A stretch of DNA of 33,980 nt from DASPJL01 sp035628645 (GCA_035628645.1 DASPJL010000191.1:1-33980); one strand, 5' to 3'; shown: positions 25,453 to 32,815, numbered from the stretch's first letter. Notes: a model not told the origin generated them from the sequence alone. Numbers and translations are program-made.

Positions 25453-25532
25453 AACTTTAGGGGTGTCCCGTATGGGACTGAGATGATACCCTCTGAACCT
25501 GATCCGCGTTGATACCGGCGAAGGGAAAAGTT
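25453..25532 (+). promoter_or_regulatory. TPP riboswitch (THI element)
   Basis: The conserved aptamer is clear: GGGGTGTCCC at 25460, GGGACTGAGATGATACCC (25483-25501), TCTGAACCTGATC, the P5 arm and GGCGAAGGGAA. P1 is AACTTT (25453-25458) paired with AAAGTT (25527-25532). It controls thiS-thiC-thiE-thiG-thiH, whose first codon lies 64 nt downstream. A TATCTTTA box at 25441-25448, one base from the Bacteroidota -7 consensus TAnnTTTG, precedes the aptamer by a suitable distance; no clear -33 box is seen. An alternative pairing partner for P1 lies at 25553-25565. Confidence 0.97.
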
Positions 25533-25596
25533 ATAGGCCTCATTTCTATTTCTCCCTAAAAGTTTTATTGTTATTAATTTATAAACCATTTATGCT

Positions 25597-25803
25597 ATGG
25601 TAATTTATTTAAACAATAAACCATTCGAGTTTTCCACTGCTAAAAGCATCACTGAAATCATTTCGCAGGACTTAAACTTACCAAATCCTAAGGGAATGGC
25701 TGTGGCTGTAAATCAGGAAGTTATTCCAAAGTCTGGTTGGGGAAGCTTTTTTGTTAAGGAAAATGATAAGGTAACAATAATAAAAGCCACGCAGGGAGGA
25801 TAA
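25597..25803 (+). CDS. thiS: Sulfur carrier protein ThiS
   Basis: A 68-residue ubiquitin-like carrier that is thiocarboxylated on its C-terminal glycine and hands sulfur to ThiG in thiazole formation. The C-terminal end IIKATQGG matches the family signature, with the Gly67-Gly68 tail. The beta-grasp pattern (MVIYLNNKPFEF ... GMAVAVNQEVIPKSGW) and length are normal. It is the first gene after the TPP riboswitch. The adenylyltransferase (ThiF/MoeB type) that should activate it is not in the window. Confidence 0.95.
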   Translation: MVIYLNNKPFEFSTAKSITEIISQDLNLPNPKGMAVAVNQEVIPKSGWGSFFVKENDKVTIIKATQGG

Positions 25804-25946
25804 TATAAATGACGAATTACGAATGTCGAACGAATTATCGCAATTAATAGGTGTATAATTCCAAATAAGTTTTCTTCGATCTAAAGACTTAATGCTTACT
25901 ACTCAATACTCAATACAAACCATTTCACCCCTTAATACCTATTAAT
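25804..25946. repeat. thiS-thiC gap with decayed repeat phrases
   Basis: It contains GACGAATTACGAATGTCGAA then CGAATTATCGCAATTA, and further on CTTACTACTCAATACTCAAT. Both are short internally repeated phrases of a kind common between genes in this phylum; the second recurs in altered form after thiH (about 30627-30656). No gene. Confidence 0.5.
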
Positions 25947-27803
25947 ATGAAAAAAGATAAAATCCCGTCACAAGAAGTTATCAGCAGAACGCCTTTCCCG
26001 GCTTCAAAGAAGGTATATGTAAAAGGAGAAATACACGATATCCGTGTAGCTATGAGGGAGATTTCTGTTAGTGATTCAATTCATAAGCTGACAGGTAAAA
26101 CGGAAAAAAATCCTCCAGTAACAGTTTATGATACAAGCGGGCCTTTCACAGATCCCAACATTGAGATTGATGTGAGAAAGGGTCTTCCGAAACTTAGAGA
26201 GAAATGGATATTGGAAAGAAATGATGTAGAAAGGCTTGAAGATGTAACTTCTGCCTACGGAAGGGAAAGGTTGGACAACAAGCAATTGGATGAATTGCGG
26301 TTTCAGTTTATAAAAAAGCCTTTAAAAGCAAAGGAGGGAATGAATGTTTCTCAAATGCATTATGCAAAAAAGGGAATGATCACTCCTGAAATGGAATATA
26401 TTGCCATTCGTGAAAATCAGAAAATTCAGGAAATAACCGATGCTGGAAGGGTTCACGAAGGACATAGTTTTGGAGCCAACACCCCTAAAAATTATATCAC
26501 TCCTGAATTTGTAAGAAAGGAAGTCGCTGAAGGAAGAGCCATAATTCCTGCCAATATCAACCATCCGGAAACAGAGCCGATGATCATAGGAAGGAATTTC
26601 CTTGTAAAAATAAATGCCAACATAGGCAATTCTGCGGTAACATCAAGCATAGAAGAAGAGGTTGAAAAAGCTGTTTGGGCCTGCAGATGGGGTGCAGATA
26701 CGGTAATGGATCTTTCTACAGGAAAAAATATTCATGAGACCAGAGAATGGGTTATTAGAAATTCATGTGTGCCTATTGGAACCGTACCGATTTACCAGGC
26801 TTTGGAAAAAGTAAATGGAAAAGCTGAGGACCTGACCTGGGAAATTTTTAAGGATACATTAATTGAACAAGCAGAACAAGGGGTGGATTATTTCACTATT
26901 CATGCCGGAGTAAGGCTGAAATACATTCCATGGACGGCCAAGAGAGTAACTGGTATAGTTTCAAGAGGTGGGTCAATTATGGCCAAATGGTGCCTGGCAC
27001 ATCATAAAGAAAATTTTCTTTATACCCATTTTGAAGACATTTGCGAAATAATGAAAGCTTATGATGTTGCTTTCTCATTAGGCGATGGATTACGTCCGGG
27101 TTCTATTGCGGATGCCAATGATGCCGCACAATTCGGAGAGCTGGAAACGCTGGGAGAATTAACCAAAATTGCCTGGAAACATGATGTGCAGGTAATGATT
27201 GAAGGGCCGGGCCATGTGCCTATGCACCTGATCAAAGAAAACATGGACAAGCAGTTAAAGGAATGTCATGAGGCACCGTTCTATACATTAGGACCTTTGA
27301 CCACTGACATTGCTCCGGGTTACGATCACATTACGTCAGGAATCGGAGCAGCTATGATCGGTTGGTTTGGATGTGCAATGTTATGTTATGTGACTCCGAA
27401 AGAACATCTCGGTTTGCCTAACAAAAAAGACGTAAAAGATGGGGTGATTACATATAAAATAGCAGCCCACGCTGCGGACTTGGCCAAAGGTCATCCTGGT
27501 TCACAATACAGAGACAATGCCTTGAGCAAAGCGCGATTTGAATTCAGGTGGGAGGATCAGTTTAATTTAGCGCTTGATCCTGACACTGCCAGAGAATTTC
27601 ATGATGAAACATTGCCTGCTGATGGCGCTAAAACAGCCCATTTCTGCTCTATGTGTGGCCCTCATTTCTGCTCTATGAAAATCACTCAGGATGTAAGAGA
27701 TTATGCAGATGCAAATGGCTTGAACGAGGAAGATGCTATTCTGGAAGGAATGAAAGAAAAGAGCAAAGAGTTCGCTAATGTTGGAAGTCAAATTTATATA
27801 TAA
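25947..27803 (+). CDS. thiC: Phosphomethylpyrimidine synthase ThiC
   Basis: Radical-SAM-like enzyme that converts 5-aminoimidazole ribotide to HMP-P, the pyrimidine half of thiamine. The 618-residue length matches the long form, with an N-terminal domain (~1-150), the barrel core (for example MDLSTGKNIHETREWV, NSCVPIGTVPIYQALEKV, FTIHAGV, SLGDGLRPGSIADANDAAQF, MIEGPGHVPMHLI, GPLTTDIAPGYDHITSGIGA) and a C-terminal CX2CX4C cluster motif at C567, C570 and C575 that binds the 4Fe-4S cluster. All family signatures are intact. It is the second gene of the riboswitch-controlled unit. Confidence 0.99.
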   Translation: MKKDKIPSQEVISRTPFPASKKVYVKGEIHDIRVAMREISVSDSIHKLTGKTEKNPPVTVYDTSGPFTDPNIEIDVRKGLPKLREKWILERNDVERLEDVTSAYGRERLDNKQLDELRFQFIKKPLKAKEGMNVSQMHYAKKGMITPEMEYIAIRENQKIQEITDAGRVHEGHSFGANTPKNYITPEFVRKEVAEGRAIIPANINHPETEPMIIGRNFLVKINANIGNSAVTSSIEEEVEKAVWACRWGADTVMDLSTGKNIHETREWVIRNSCVPIGTVPIYQALEKVNGKAEDLTWEIFKDTLIEQAEQGVDYFTIHAGVRLKYIPWTAKRVTGIVSRGGSIMAKWCLAHHKENFLYTHFEDICEIMKAYDVAFSLGDGLRPGSIADANDAAQFGELETLGELTKIAWKHDVQVMIEGPGHVPMHLIKENMDKQLKECHEAPFYTLGPLTTDIAPGYDHITSGIGAAMIGWFGCAMLCYVTPKEHLGLPNKKDVKDGVITYKIAAHAADLAKGHPGSQYRDNALSKARFEFRWEDQFNLALDPDTAREFHDETLPADGAKTAHFCSMCGPHFCSMKITQDVRDYADANGLNEEDAILEGMKEKSKEFANVGSQIYI

Positions 27804-27873
27804 TAGCTATCAGCAGTCAGGTATCAGCGGAAGCTATCCCTGATTGCTAAGGCTGAAAGCTGAAAGCTACATT
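27804..27873. repeat. thiC-thiE gap: imperfect inverted repeat
   Basis: The left arm TAGCTATCAGCAGTCAGG (27804-27821) and right arm GCTGAAAGCTGAAAGCTA (27852-27869) pair at 14 of 18 positions. This 'tagctttcagc' phrase is a decayed interspersed repeat type. It starts directly after the thiC stop and ends 4 nt before the thiE ATG. Confidence 0.6.
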
Positions 27874-28521
27874 ATGAAAAAAAACATCTCACGATTTCAT
27901 TTCATCACGCATGAAGGCCCCGGGTTTTCACATGTTGACCTGGCTGAAGCCGCGTGTAAAGGTGGTGCAGACTGGATCCAGCTTAGGGTTAAGGACAAGG
28001 GATTTGATGAATGGAAAAGTATAGCGCTTGATGTAATTGAAGTGTGTGAGATGTATGATGCCAAACTTATTGTTAATGATAATGTGGAGCTGGCGGCGCA
28101 AATACGTGCTTATGGGGTTCATCTTGGTAAAACGGATATGGATCCTGTTGTTGCAAGGCAAATTCTGGGCGAGGGACCTATCATTGGAGGAACGGCAAAT
28201 ACCTTTGAGGATGTGCTGAAACTTAAAAAGGGAAACGTTGATTACATTGGTTTGGGGCCTTTTCGTTTTACTTCAACCAAAAAGAATTTGAGTCCAGTCT
28301 TAGGTTTTGAAGGTTATCAAAGAATTATTAACCGAATGGTGCACGAAGGAATTGACATTCCGGTTGTTGCCATTGGAGGCATCCTTAAGGAAGACTTAAA
28401 CAGTTTGTTTTCTACAGGAATACATGGTGTGGCAATTTCTTCGTCTGTTAGTTCAGAAGAGGATAAAGAAAAAGCTACCACTGAATTTTTAAAAACAATA
28501 AAAAAATTGGGTTATGCTTAA
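27874..28521 (+). CDS. thiE: Thiamine-phosphate synthase ThiE
   Basis: Couples HMP-PP with thiazole phosphate to form thiamine phosphate. The start is set at ATG 27874 (215 residues), because the upstream in-frame TTG at 27844 would translate the intergenic repeat. TIM-barrel signatures are present: GGADWIQLRVKDK, LIVNDNVELA, GVHLGKTDMD, IIGGTANTFED, VDYIGLGPFRFTSTKKN, IPVVAIGGI and GVAISSSV. The QLR-x-K and T-x-T-K diphosphate-binding elements are intact. Its stop overlaps the thiG start by 8 nt. It is not fused to ThiD, and thiD is not in the window. Confidence 0.95.
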   Translation: MKKNISRFHFITHEGPGFSHVDLAEAACKGGADWIQLRVKDKGFDEWKSIALDVIEVCEMYDAKLIVNDNVELAAQIRAYGVHLGKTDMDPVVARQILGEGPIIGGTANTFEDVLKLKKGNVDYIGLGPFRFTSTKKNLSPVLGFEGYQRIINRMVHEGIDIPVVAIGGILKEDLNSLFSTGIHGVAISSSVSSEEDKEKATTEFLKTIKKLGYA

Positions 28522-29281
28522 AATAGCAGATAAAATATTCAATTCAAGATTATTGACAGGAACAGGCAAATTCAGTTCCAGTGAGCTAATGGAGGAAGCC
28601 TTACTGGCTTCAGGAAGCGAGCTGGTAACCGTAGCCTTAAAAAGAGTAGATGTACATAATGAACAGGACGATATTTTGAAATATTTATCCCATGTTCAGT
28701 TTAATTTATTGCCAAATACTTCCGGAGTAAGAACGGCAAAAGAAGCGGTTTTTGCTGCTCAGCTTGCACGTGAAGCATTGGAAACCAACTGGCTTAAACT
28801 CGAAATTCATCCTGACCCAAAGTATTTGATGCCTGATCCGATAGAAACATTGAAGGCAGCCGAGGAGTTGGCAAAATTAGGGTTTATAATCCTACCTTAT
28901 ATCCATGCTGATCCTGTATTGTGTAAAAGACTGGAAGAAGTTGGCGTTGCGGCTGTAATGCCCCTTGGATCTCCCATTGGCAGTAACAAGGGATTAAAAA
29001 CAAGAGATTTTCTTGAGATTATCATTTCTCAAAGCAATGTTCCTGTAATCGTGGATGCAGGAATTGGAGCACCTTCCCATGCAGCAGAGGCAATGGAAAT
29101 GGGAGCAGATGCAGTATTGGTAAATACGGCAATTGCCGTTTCCAATGACCCGGCAGCAATGGGTAGAGCATTCAAGCTGGCAGTAGAGGCGGGAAGAATT
29201 GCCTACGAAGCCAAGCTTGGAAAGACCTCCGAGGTAGCAGTAGCGAGTAGCCCGCTAACTTCCTTTCTGGATGAGCTTTGA
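28514..29281 (+). CDS. thiG: Thiazole synthase ThiG
   Basis: Forms the thiazole phosphate ring from 1-deoxyxylulose 5-phosphate, dehydroglycine and ThiS thiocarboxylate. The 255-residue length is normal. Family motifs: SRLLTGTGKF, LVTVALKRVD, LPNTSGVRTAKEA, NWLKLEIHPD with the Schiff-base lysine at about K95, MPLGSPIGSNKGL, VPVIVDAGIGAPSHAAEAME and GADAVLVNTAIA. The ATG overlaps the end of thiE (ATGCTTAA). thiH follows after a 169-bp gap with a strong palindrome. Confidence 0.98.
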   Translation: MLKIADKIFNSRLLTGTGKFSSSELMEEALLASGSELVTVALKRVDVHNEQDDILKYLSHVQFNLLPNTSGVRTAKEAVFAAQLAREALETNWLKLEIHPDPKYLMPDPIETLKAAEELAKLGFIILPYIHADPVLCKRLEEVGVAAVMPLGSPIGSNKGLKTRDFLEIIISQSNVPVIVDAGIGAPSHAAEAMEMGADAVLVNTAIAVSNDPAAMGRAFKLAVEAGRIAYEAKLGKTSEVAVASSPLTSFLDEL

Positions 29282-29317
29282 GGAGCTGGAAGTGGAAGTG
29301 GGAAATTGGAAGAGTAA

Positions 29318-29348
29318 ACTTTTGGAGGGTTTCAAACCCTCCAAAAGT
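29318..29348. repeat. Near-perfect palindrome in the thiG-thiH gap
   Basis: Two 15-nt arms (ACTTTTGGAGGGTTT / AAACCCTCCAAAAGT) are exact reverse complements around a single C. No T-tract follows, so it is not a standard terminator; it may be an interspersed repeat or a transcript-processing site within the operon. Confidence 0.85.
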
Positions 29349-29380
29349 GAATAAGGTTTTAATTAAATTCAACATTCCCT

Positions 29381-29450
29381 TATAAAATCGTCATTAAAGC
29401 AAAAAGATTGCTGTCAGCAATATTCGTCATTATAAAATTGTCATTTAACC
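29381..29450 (+). repeat. 50-bp-spaced direct repeat with a small hairpin before thiH
   Basis: TATAAAATCGTCATTAAAGC at 29381-29400 recurs as TATAAAATTGTCATTTAACC at 29431-29450 (17 of 20 identical). Between them is ATTGCTGTCAGCAAT, a 6-bp perfect hairpin. The second copy ends at the base before the thiH start codon. Confidence 0.7.
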
Positions 29451-30569
29451 ATGTCTTTCCTTAATCTTTTTAACCAATATTCCTGGGATGAAGTAAAAGA
29501 CAGCATCTATGCAAAAACCATAATAGATGTTGAAAACGCTTTAACAAAAGAAAAAAGGGATTTGGAAGATTTTAAAGCGTTAATTTCTCCCGCAGCAGCC
29601 TCTTATCTTGAACCTATGGCTGTTTTAAGCCAAAAAATCACCCAAAAAAGGTTTGGCAAAACGGTTCAGATGTACATTCCGCTTTATTTGTCCAACGAAT
29701 GCCAAAACATATGCACCTACTGCGGATTCAGTTACGATAATAAACTGCGGAGGGTGACCCTTTCGGATCAACAGATTTTAAAGGAAGTTGAGGTAATTAA
29801 ATCTTTCGGATATGACCATGTATTGCTGGTAACCGGCGAGTCCAATCACAATGTCGGGGTTGAATATTTCAAAAAAGTCCTTAAACTCATACGTCCTTAT
29901 TTTTCGCATATTTCCATGGAAGTACAGCCAATGGATCTGGAAGATTATAAAACACTGATTCCTTATGGATTAAACACAGTGCTTGTTTATCAGGAAACTT
30001 ATCACAGGGATAACTATAAAACCCATCATCCGAAGGGCAAGAAATCAAACTTTGAATACAGACTGGATACGCCGGACAGATTAGGTAAGGCAGGGATTTA
30101 TAAAATAGGATTAGGGGTACTGATTGGTTTGGATGACTGGAGGGCAGATAATTTCTTCACCGCCCTGCATCTTAGTTACCTCGAGAAGAATTATTGGAAA
30201 ACTAAGTACTCTCTGTCTTTCCCCCGGCTTCGTCCTTTCTCCGGCGGATTAGAGCCAAAGGTAGAAATGTCCGACAAAGAACTGGTTCAATTGATATGTG
30301 CCTATCGGATTTTTGATGAAGAACTTGAGCTTTCCATTTCCACAAGAGAAAGTGAAAAATTTAGGAATAACATCATTAGACTGGGAATTACTTCCATAAG
30401 TGCAGGTTCAAAAACAGATCCCGGTGGATATGCATCGGGGCTGGATGCATTGGAACAATTTGAAATTTCCGATGAAAGATCTCCTCAGGAAATTGTAGAG
30501 GTCATCAGAAAACAAGGTTATGAAGCTGTTTGGAAGGATTGGGATGAGGTGTATGAAAAAAGTCTTTAA
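29451..30569 (+). CDS. thiH: 2-iminoacetate synthase ThiH (radical SAM tyrosine lyase)
   Basis: Radical SAM enzyme that cleaves tyrosine to dehydroglycine and p-cresol for thiazole formation, the alternative to the oxygen-dependent ThiO route. The 372-residue length is normal. The cluster motif is C84-x3-C88-x2-C91 (NECQNICTYCGFSYDN). Other family segments: KEVEVIKSFGYDHVLLVTGE, EVQPMDLEDYK, LNTVLVYQETYH, GIYKIGLGVLIGL, SLSFPRLRPFSGG, ISAGSKTDPGGY and a C-terminal DWDEVYEKSL. It is the last gene of the unit; use of ThiH rather than ThiO fits a facultative or microaerobic lifestyle, though it also occurs in aerobes. Confidence 0.98.
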   Translation: MSFLNLFNQYSWDEVKDSIYAKTIIDVENALTKEKRDLEDFKALISPAAASYLEPMAVLSQKITQKRFGKTVQMYIPLYLSNECQNICTYCGFSYDNKLRRVTLSDQQILKEVEVIKSFGYDHVLLVTGESNHNVGVEYFKKVLKLIRPYFSHISMEVQPMDLEDYKTLIPYGLNTVLVYQETYHRDNYKTHHPKGKKSNFEYRLDTPDRLGKAGIYKIGLGVLIGLDDWRADNFFTALHLSYLEKNYWKTKYSLSFPRLRPFSGGLEPKVEMSDKELVQLICAYRIFDEELELSISTRESEKFRNNIIRLGITSISAGSKTDPGGYASGLDALEQFEISDERSPQEIVEVIRKQGYEAVWKDWDEVYEKSL

Positions 30570-30665
30570 TATACAGTATTCGGGTAGGGCTTATTTACGG
30601 AATCAGACGAATTTGGCGACTTTCTAACTACTCAAGACTTGCTACTAATTACTACCGACAAGGGT

Positions 30666-30830
30666 TTACTTTTTCATCTTCCTGGTGTCTTTGTCGAGCG
30701 ACTCATCAGAGGATAATTGTTTGGTATTATCTTCCCGTTCTTTTACTATTTTCTTCCGTTCATCAGGACTGAGGCTTTTTAGTAACTCTTTAGAATTCGG
30801 GTCTTTCTTTTTAGAATTATCCATAGCCAT
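30666..30830 (-). CDS. Small charged hypothetical protein (54 residues)
   Basis: The open frame begins ATGGCTATGGAT and encodes 54 residues rich in K, D, E and S (MAMDNSKKKDPNSKELLKSL ... DERKKIVKEREDNTKQLSSD ... KMKK). The helix-forming, highly charged composition resembles the small disordered proteins elsewhere in the window. It is too short for confident coding prediction, but the even composition and its position in a minus-strand run of small genes support it. A second possible start is the ATG two codons in. Confidence 0.5.
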   Translation of the reverse strand: MAMDNSKKKDPNSKELLKSLSPDERKKIVKEREDNTKQLSSDESLDKDTRKMKK

Positions 30831-30901
30831 AAAATTTAAATCAAAAAGAATCCAAAGCGCTTTTATACGCCTTGGATTTTCAATACTATTAACTCTATTT
30901 C

Positions 30902-31057
30902 TTAAATATTGAACTTGTTAAGCCCGCTTTTTGAGTCATAGATTTTTTCCTCATGAGTAACTTCACGTGAAGGATCATCAGGCCCTTCAGTCAAAGAGAA
31001 AAATCCCATATAAACCAAGCCGGCTAAAAGAAATAAAGCAATTACATCAATAATCAT
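30902..31057 (-). CDS. Small single-TM hypothetical protein (51 residues)
   Basis: A 51-residue frame with an N-terminal membrane helix (MIIDVIALFLLAGLVYMGFF) and a charged tail (SLTEGPDDPSREVTHEEKIY ... KFNI). The helix-then-acidic-tail pattern is that of a small inner-membrane protein. It starts 71 nt upstream of the 54-residue gene on the same strand, so both may be co-transcribed. No family is recognised. Confidence 0.5.
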   Translation of the reverse strand: MIIDVIALFLLAGLVYMGFFSLTEGPDDPSREVTHEEKIYDSKSGLNKFNI

Positions 31058-31152
31058 AATTAACGTTTTTAGTTTCTGACCCTAAATTTAAACCAAAATG
31101 AAACCATCCGAAAAGGTAATTCCAAAAAAGAATAAAAATAAGGTCTGTTAGA

Positions 31153-31740
31153 TTAAGTAGATGTACCTGTTAAATCGTTCAATTCCCTTCTATCCATGTG
31201 AATTCCTTCACCGAATTCTTCCAACATTTTTTTAATGAAATCTGGGATATCATTAGGGTTTCTGCTCGTCACTATTCCATCATCTACTATCACAGACTTG
31301 TCCACCCATTGGACTCCCGCATTCATCAGGTCTGTTTTAAGTGAGGGAAATGATGTCATGGTCCTTCCTTCTACCATGCCCGTTTCAATTAACGTCCAGG
31401 GACCATGACAAATAGCAGCAATGGGCTTACCTTTTTCCATAAAATGTTTCACAAATTCTACTGCAAGAGGATTTGTTCTCAGTTTATCAGGATTCATTAC
31501 TCCGCCAGGCAGCAACAGTGCATTGTAGTCTGTAGCGTCACATTCTTCAAGTAGCCGGTCGGCAAGGAAGTCCTTTCCCCAATCTTTGTTATCCCAGCTT
31601 CTCACATTCTTTTGCGGGGAAACGATATGTACGGTAGCGCCCTCATTTTGAAGTGCTTCTACCGGTTTTGTAAGTTCTATCTGTTCAAAACCGTTGTCGA
31701 CTAAAACGGCCACTGATATGTTTTCTAATCTCTTTTCCAT
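31153..31740 (-). CDS. DJ-1/PfpI family protein (class I glutamine amidotransferase-like)
   Basis: A 195-residue protein of the PfpI/YraA/YhbO class, linked to protein or nucleic-acid deglycation, chaperone or protease activities whose true substrate is debated. The nucleophile elbow is AAICHGPWTLIE with C111 next to H112, and the upstream acidic residue is about E19 (NGFEQIEL). Other signatures are ALLLPGGVMNPDKLR and WVDKSVIVDDGIVTSRNPND. The Cys-His pair and the E of GFEQ are intact, so the protein should be active. Stand-alone gene. Confidence 0.93.
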   Translation of the reverse strand: MEKRLENISVAVLVDNGFEQIELTKPVEALQNEGATVHIVSPQKNVRSWDNKDWGKDFLADRLLEECDATDYNALLLPGGVMNPDKLRTNPLAVEFVKHFMEKGKPIAAICHGPWTLIETGMVEGRTMTSFPSLKTDLMNAGVQWVDKSVIVDDGIVTSRNPNDIPDFIKKMLEEFGEGIHMDRRELNDLTGTST

Positions 31741-31877
31741 GTCTTCACCTTTTCTAAAGATTACGATCGGAGAAATTTTAAGGTTAGGAAAAACCTTTAT
31801 TTAATTCTAAGAACAATCGGAATAATCCGGTAAAAAGCTCACAGATTTTAGACAAAAAGGACTTAGACAAAAAAATA

Positions 31878-32351
31878 TTAAGGCGTCATTTCCTTATACT
31901 TTTTCAGTCGTGCCAATGCATTTCTCCTTACTTTATTTTTTATCAAAGGGGTGAAACCAAGTAATATGCCAACGGCGCCCAACGCCATCGACGACCATTT
32001 CCATAAATTGAATTTATCGGCGTGTTTAATGATCTTACCGTCTTTAAATATAAAATCTGCCTGAATCTTGTTGTGAACTGGACGTCCTGTTTTAGAAAAG
32101 AGATATTTTGCTTCCCAGGAGGCTTTGCCGTTTGTGTCATTTGCTTCAATGTCTTTAAAGGAAATTTGAATTTCTCCTTTGCTTCTTCCTATAAGCATGC
32201 GCCACATGTTTTTGGCATCGTCTCCTTTTAATTTGCCAAAAGCAGGATCTTCAAATAAGATGTCCTTATGGTAGCAGGAGATCATTTCATCCACATTTCC
32301 TTTTTGAAAAGCTGTGTAAAAAGTCTCAATCAATTTTTTATTGGATTCCAT
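31878..32351 (-). CDS. NTF2/SnoaL-like protein with hydrophobic C-terminal segment
   Basis: A 157-residue protein whose first ~115 residues are an NTF2/SnoaL-like cone fold: NKKLIETFYTAFQKGNVDEM, SCYHKDILFEDPAFGKLKGD, ASWEAKYLFSKTGRPVHNKI, ADFIFKDGKIIKHADKFNLW. Such domains often act as small isomerases or binding modules; the substrate is unknown. Unusually, a hydrophobic stretch (SSMALGAVGILLGFTPLI, ~119-136) and a basic tail follow, suggesting a membrane anchor or a greasy helix packing onto a partner. The DJ-1/PfpI gene lies 137 nt downstream on the same strand. Confidence 0.85.
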   Translation of the reverse strand: MESNKKLIETFYTAFQKGNVDEMISCYHKDILFEDPAFGKLKGDDAKNMWRMLIGRSKGEIQISFKDIEANDTNGKASWEAKYLFSKTGRPVHNKIQADFIFKDGKIIKHADKFNLWKWSSMALGAVGILLGFTPLIKNKVRRNALARLKKYKEMTP

Positions 32352-32392
32352 TTTGCTTAATGAATAATTTTAAGAATGACGTGTGAGACTAT

Positions 32393-32653
32393 TTAGGAGC
32401 TTTTTTGAGATAACTTGAAGATGGATTCCACGATCCTGCTGTCAAGCATGGACAATTCGGTTCTTTTGATAACAATGTAGTCAATTAGCATTTTATCATT
32501 ATTCTTATTTTCCTTATCCAGAAAAACCTTCGAAGAGCCTATGGGGATTGTTAATAAATTATCTTTTTCAACAGTATTTATTCTTTCGTCTTCTCTTAAC
32601 AAATCCAGCCATTCTTCAATCATTTTAATTTTTTGTTTTAGGGTTAGTTTCAT
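32393..32653 (-). CDS. Small hypothetical protein (86 residues)
   Basis: An 86-residue soluble product with an N-terminal helix (KLTLKQKIKMIEEWLDLLRE) and a more mixed middle (LLTIPIGSSKVFLDKENKNN, MLIDYIVIKRTELSML). No signal peptide or known domain. It starts upstream of the NTF2-like gene by 41 nt on the same strand, so they may be co-transcribed. Confidence 0.55.
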   Translation of the reverse strand: MKLTLKQKIKMIEEWLDLLREDERINTVEKDNLLTIPIGSSKVFLDKENKNNDKMLIDYIVIKRTELSMLDSRIVESIFKLSQKSS

Positions 32654-32689
32654 TGTGAATAGGATATAACTTGTTGATAATTAATTTTT

Positions 32690-32815
32690 AACCGAGAGAG
32701 CAGAGATTACACAGAGAACACAAAGATTGCAAATTCTCCTCCCTCCTTGGAAAACTCAGAAGATTAAATGATTCTCTATGTCTTTCGTGAAATACCTGTG
32801 TACTCCGTGATTATT
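32690..32815. repeat. Degenerate intergenic palindromic phrase, copy 3
   Basis: Left part: ACCGAGAGAGCAGAGATTAC, then ACAGAGAACACAAAGATTGC. Right part: TCTCTATGTCTTTCGTGAAA, then TACCTGTGTACTCCGTGATT. The arms are imperfect inverted copies around a ~45-bp centre. The element lies between divergent genes (small minus gene at 32393 and pncB). Confidence 0.55.
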
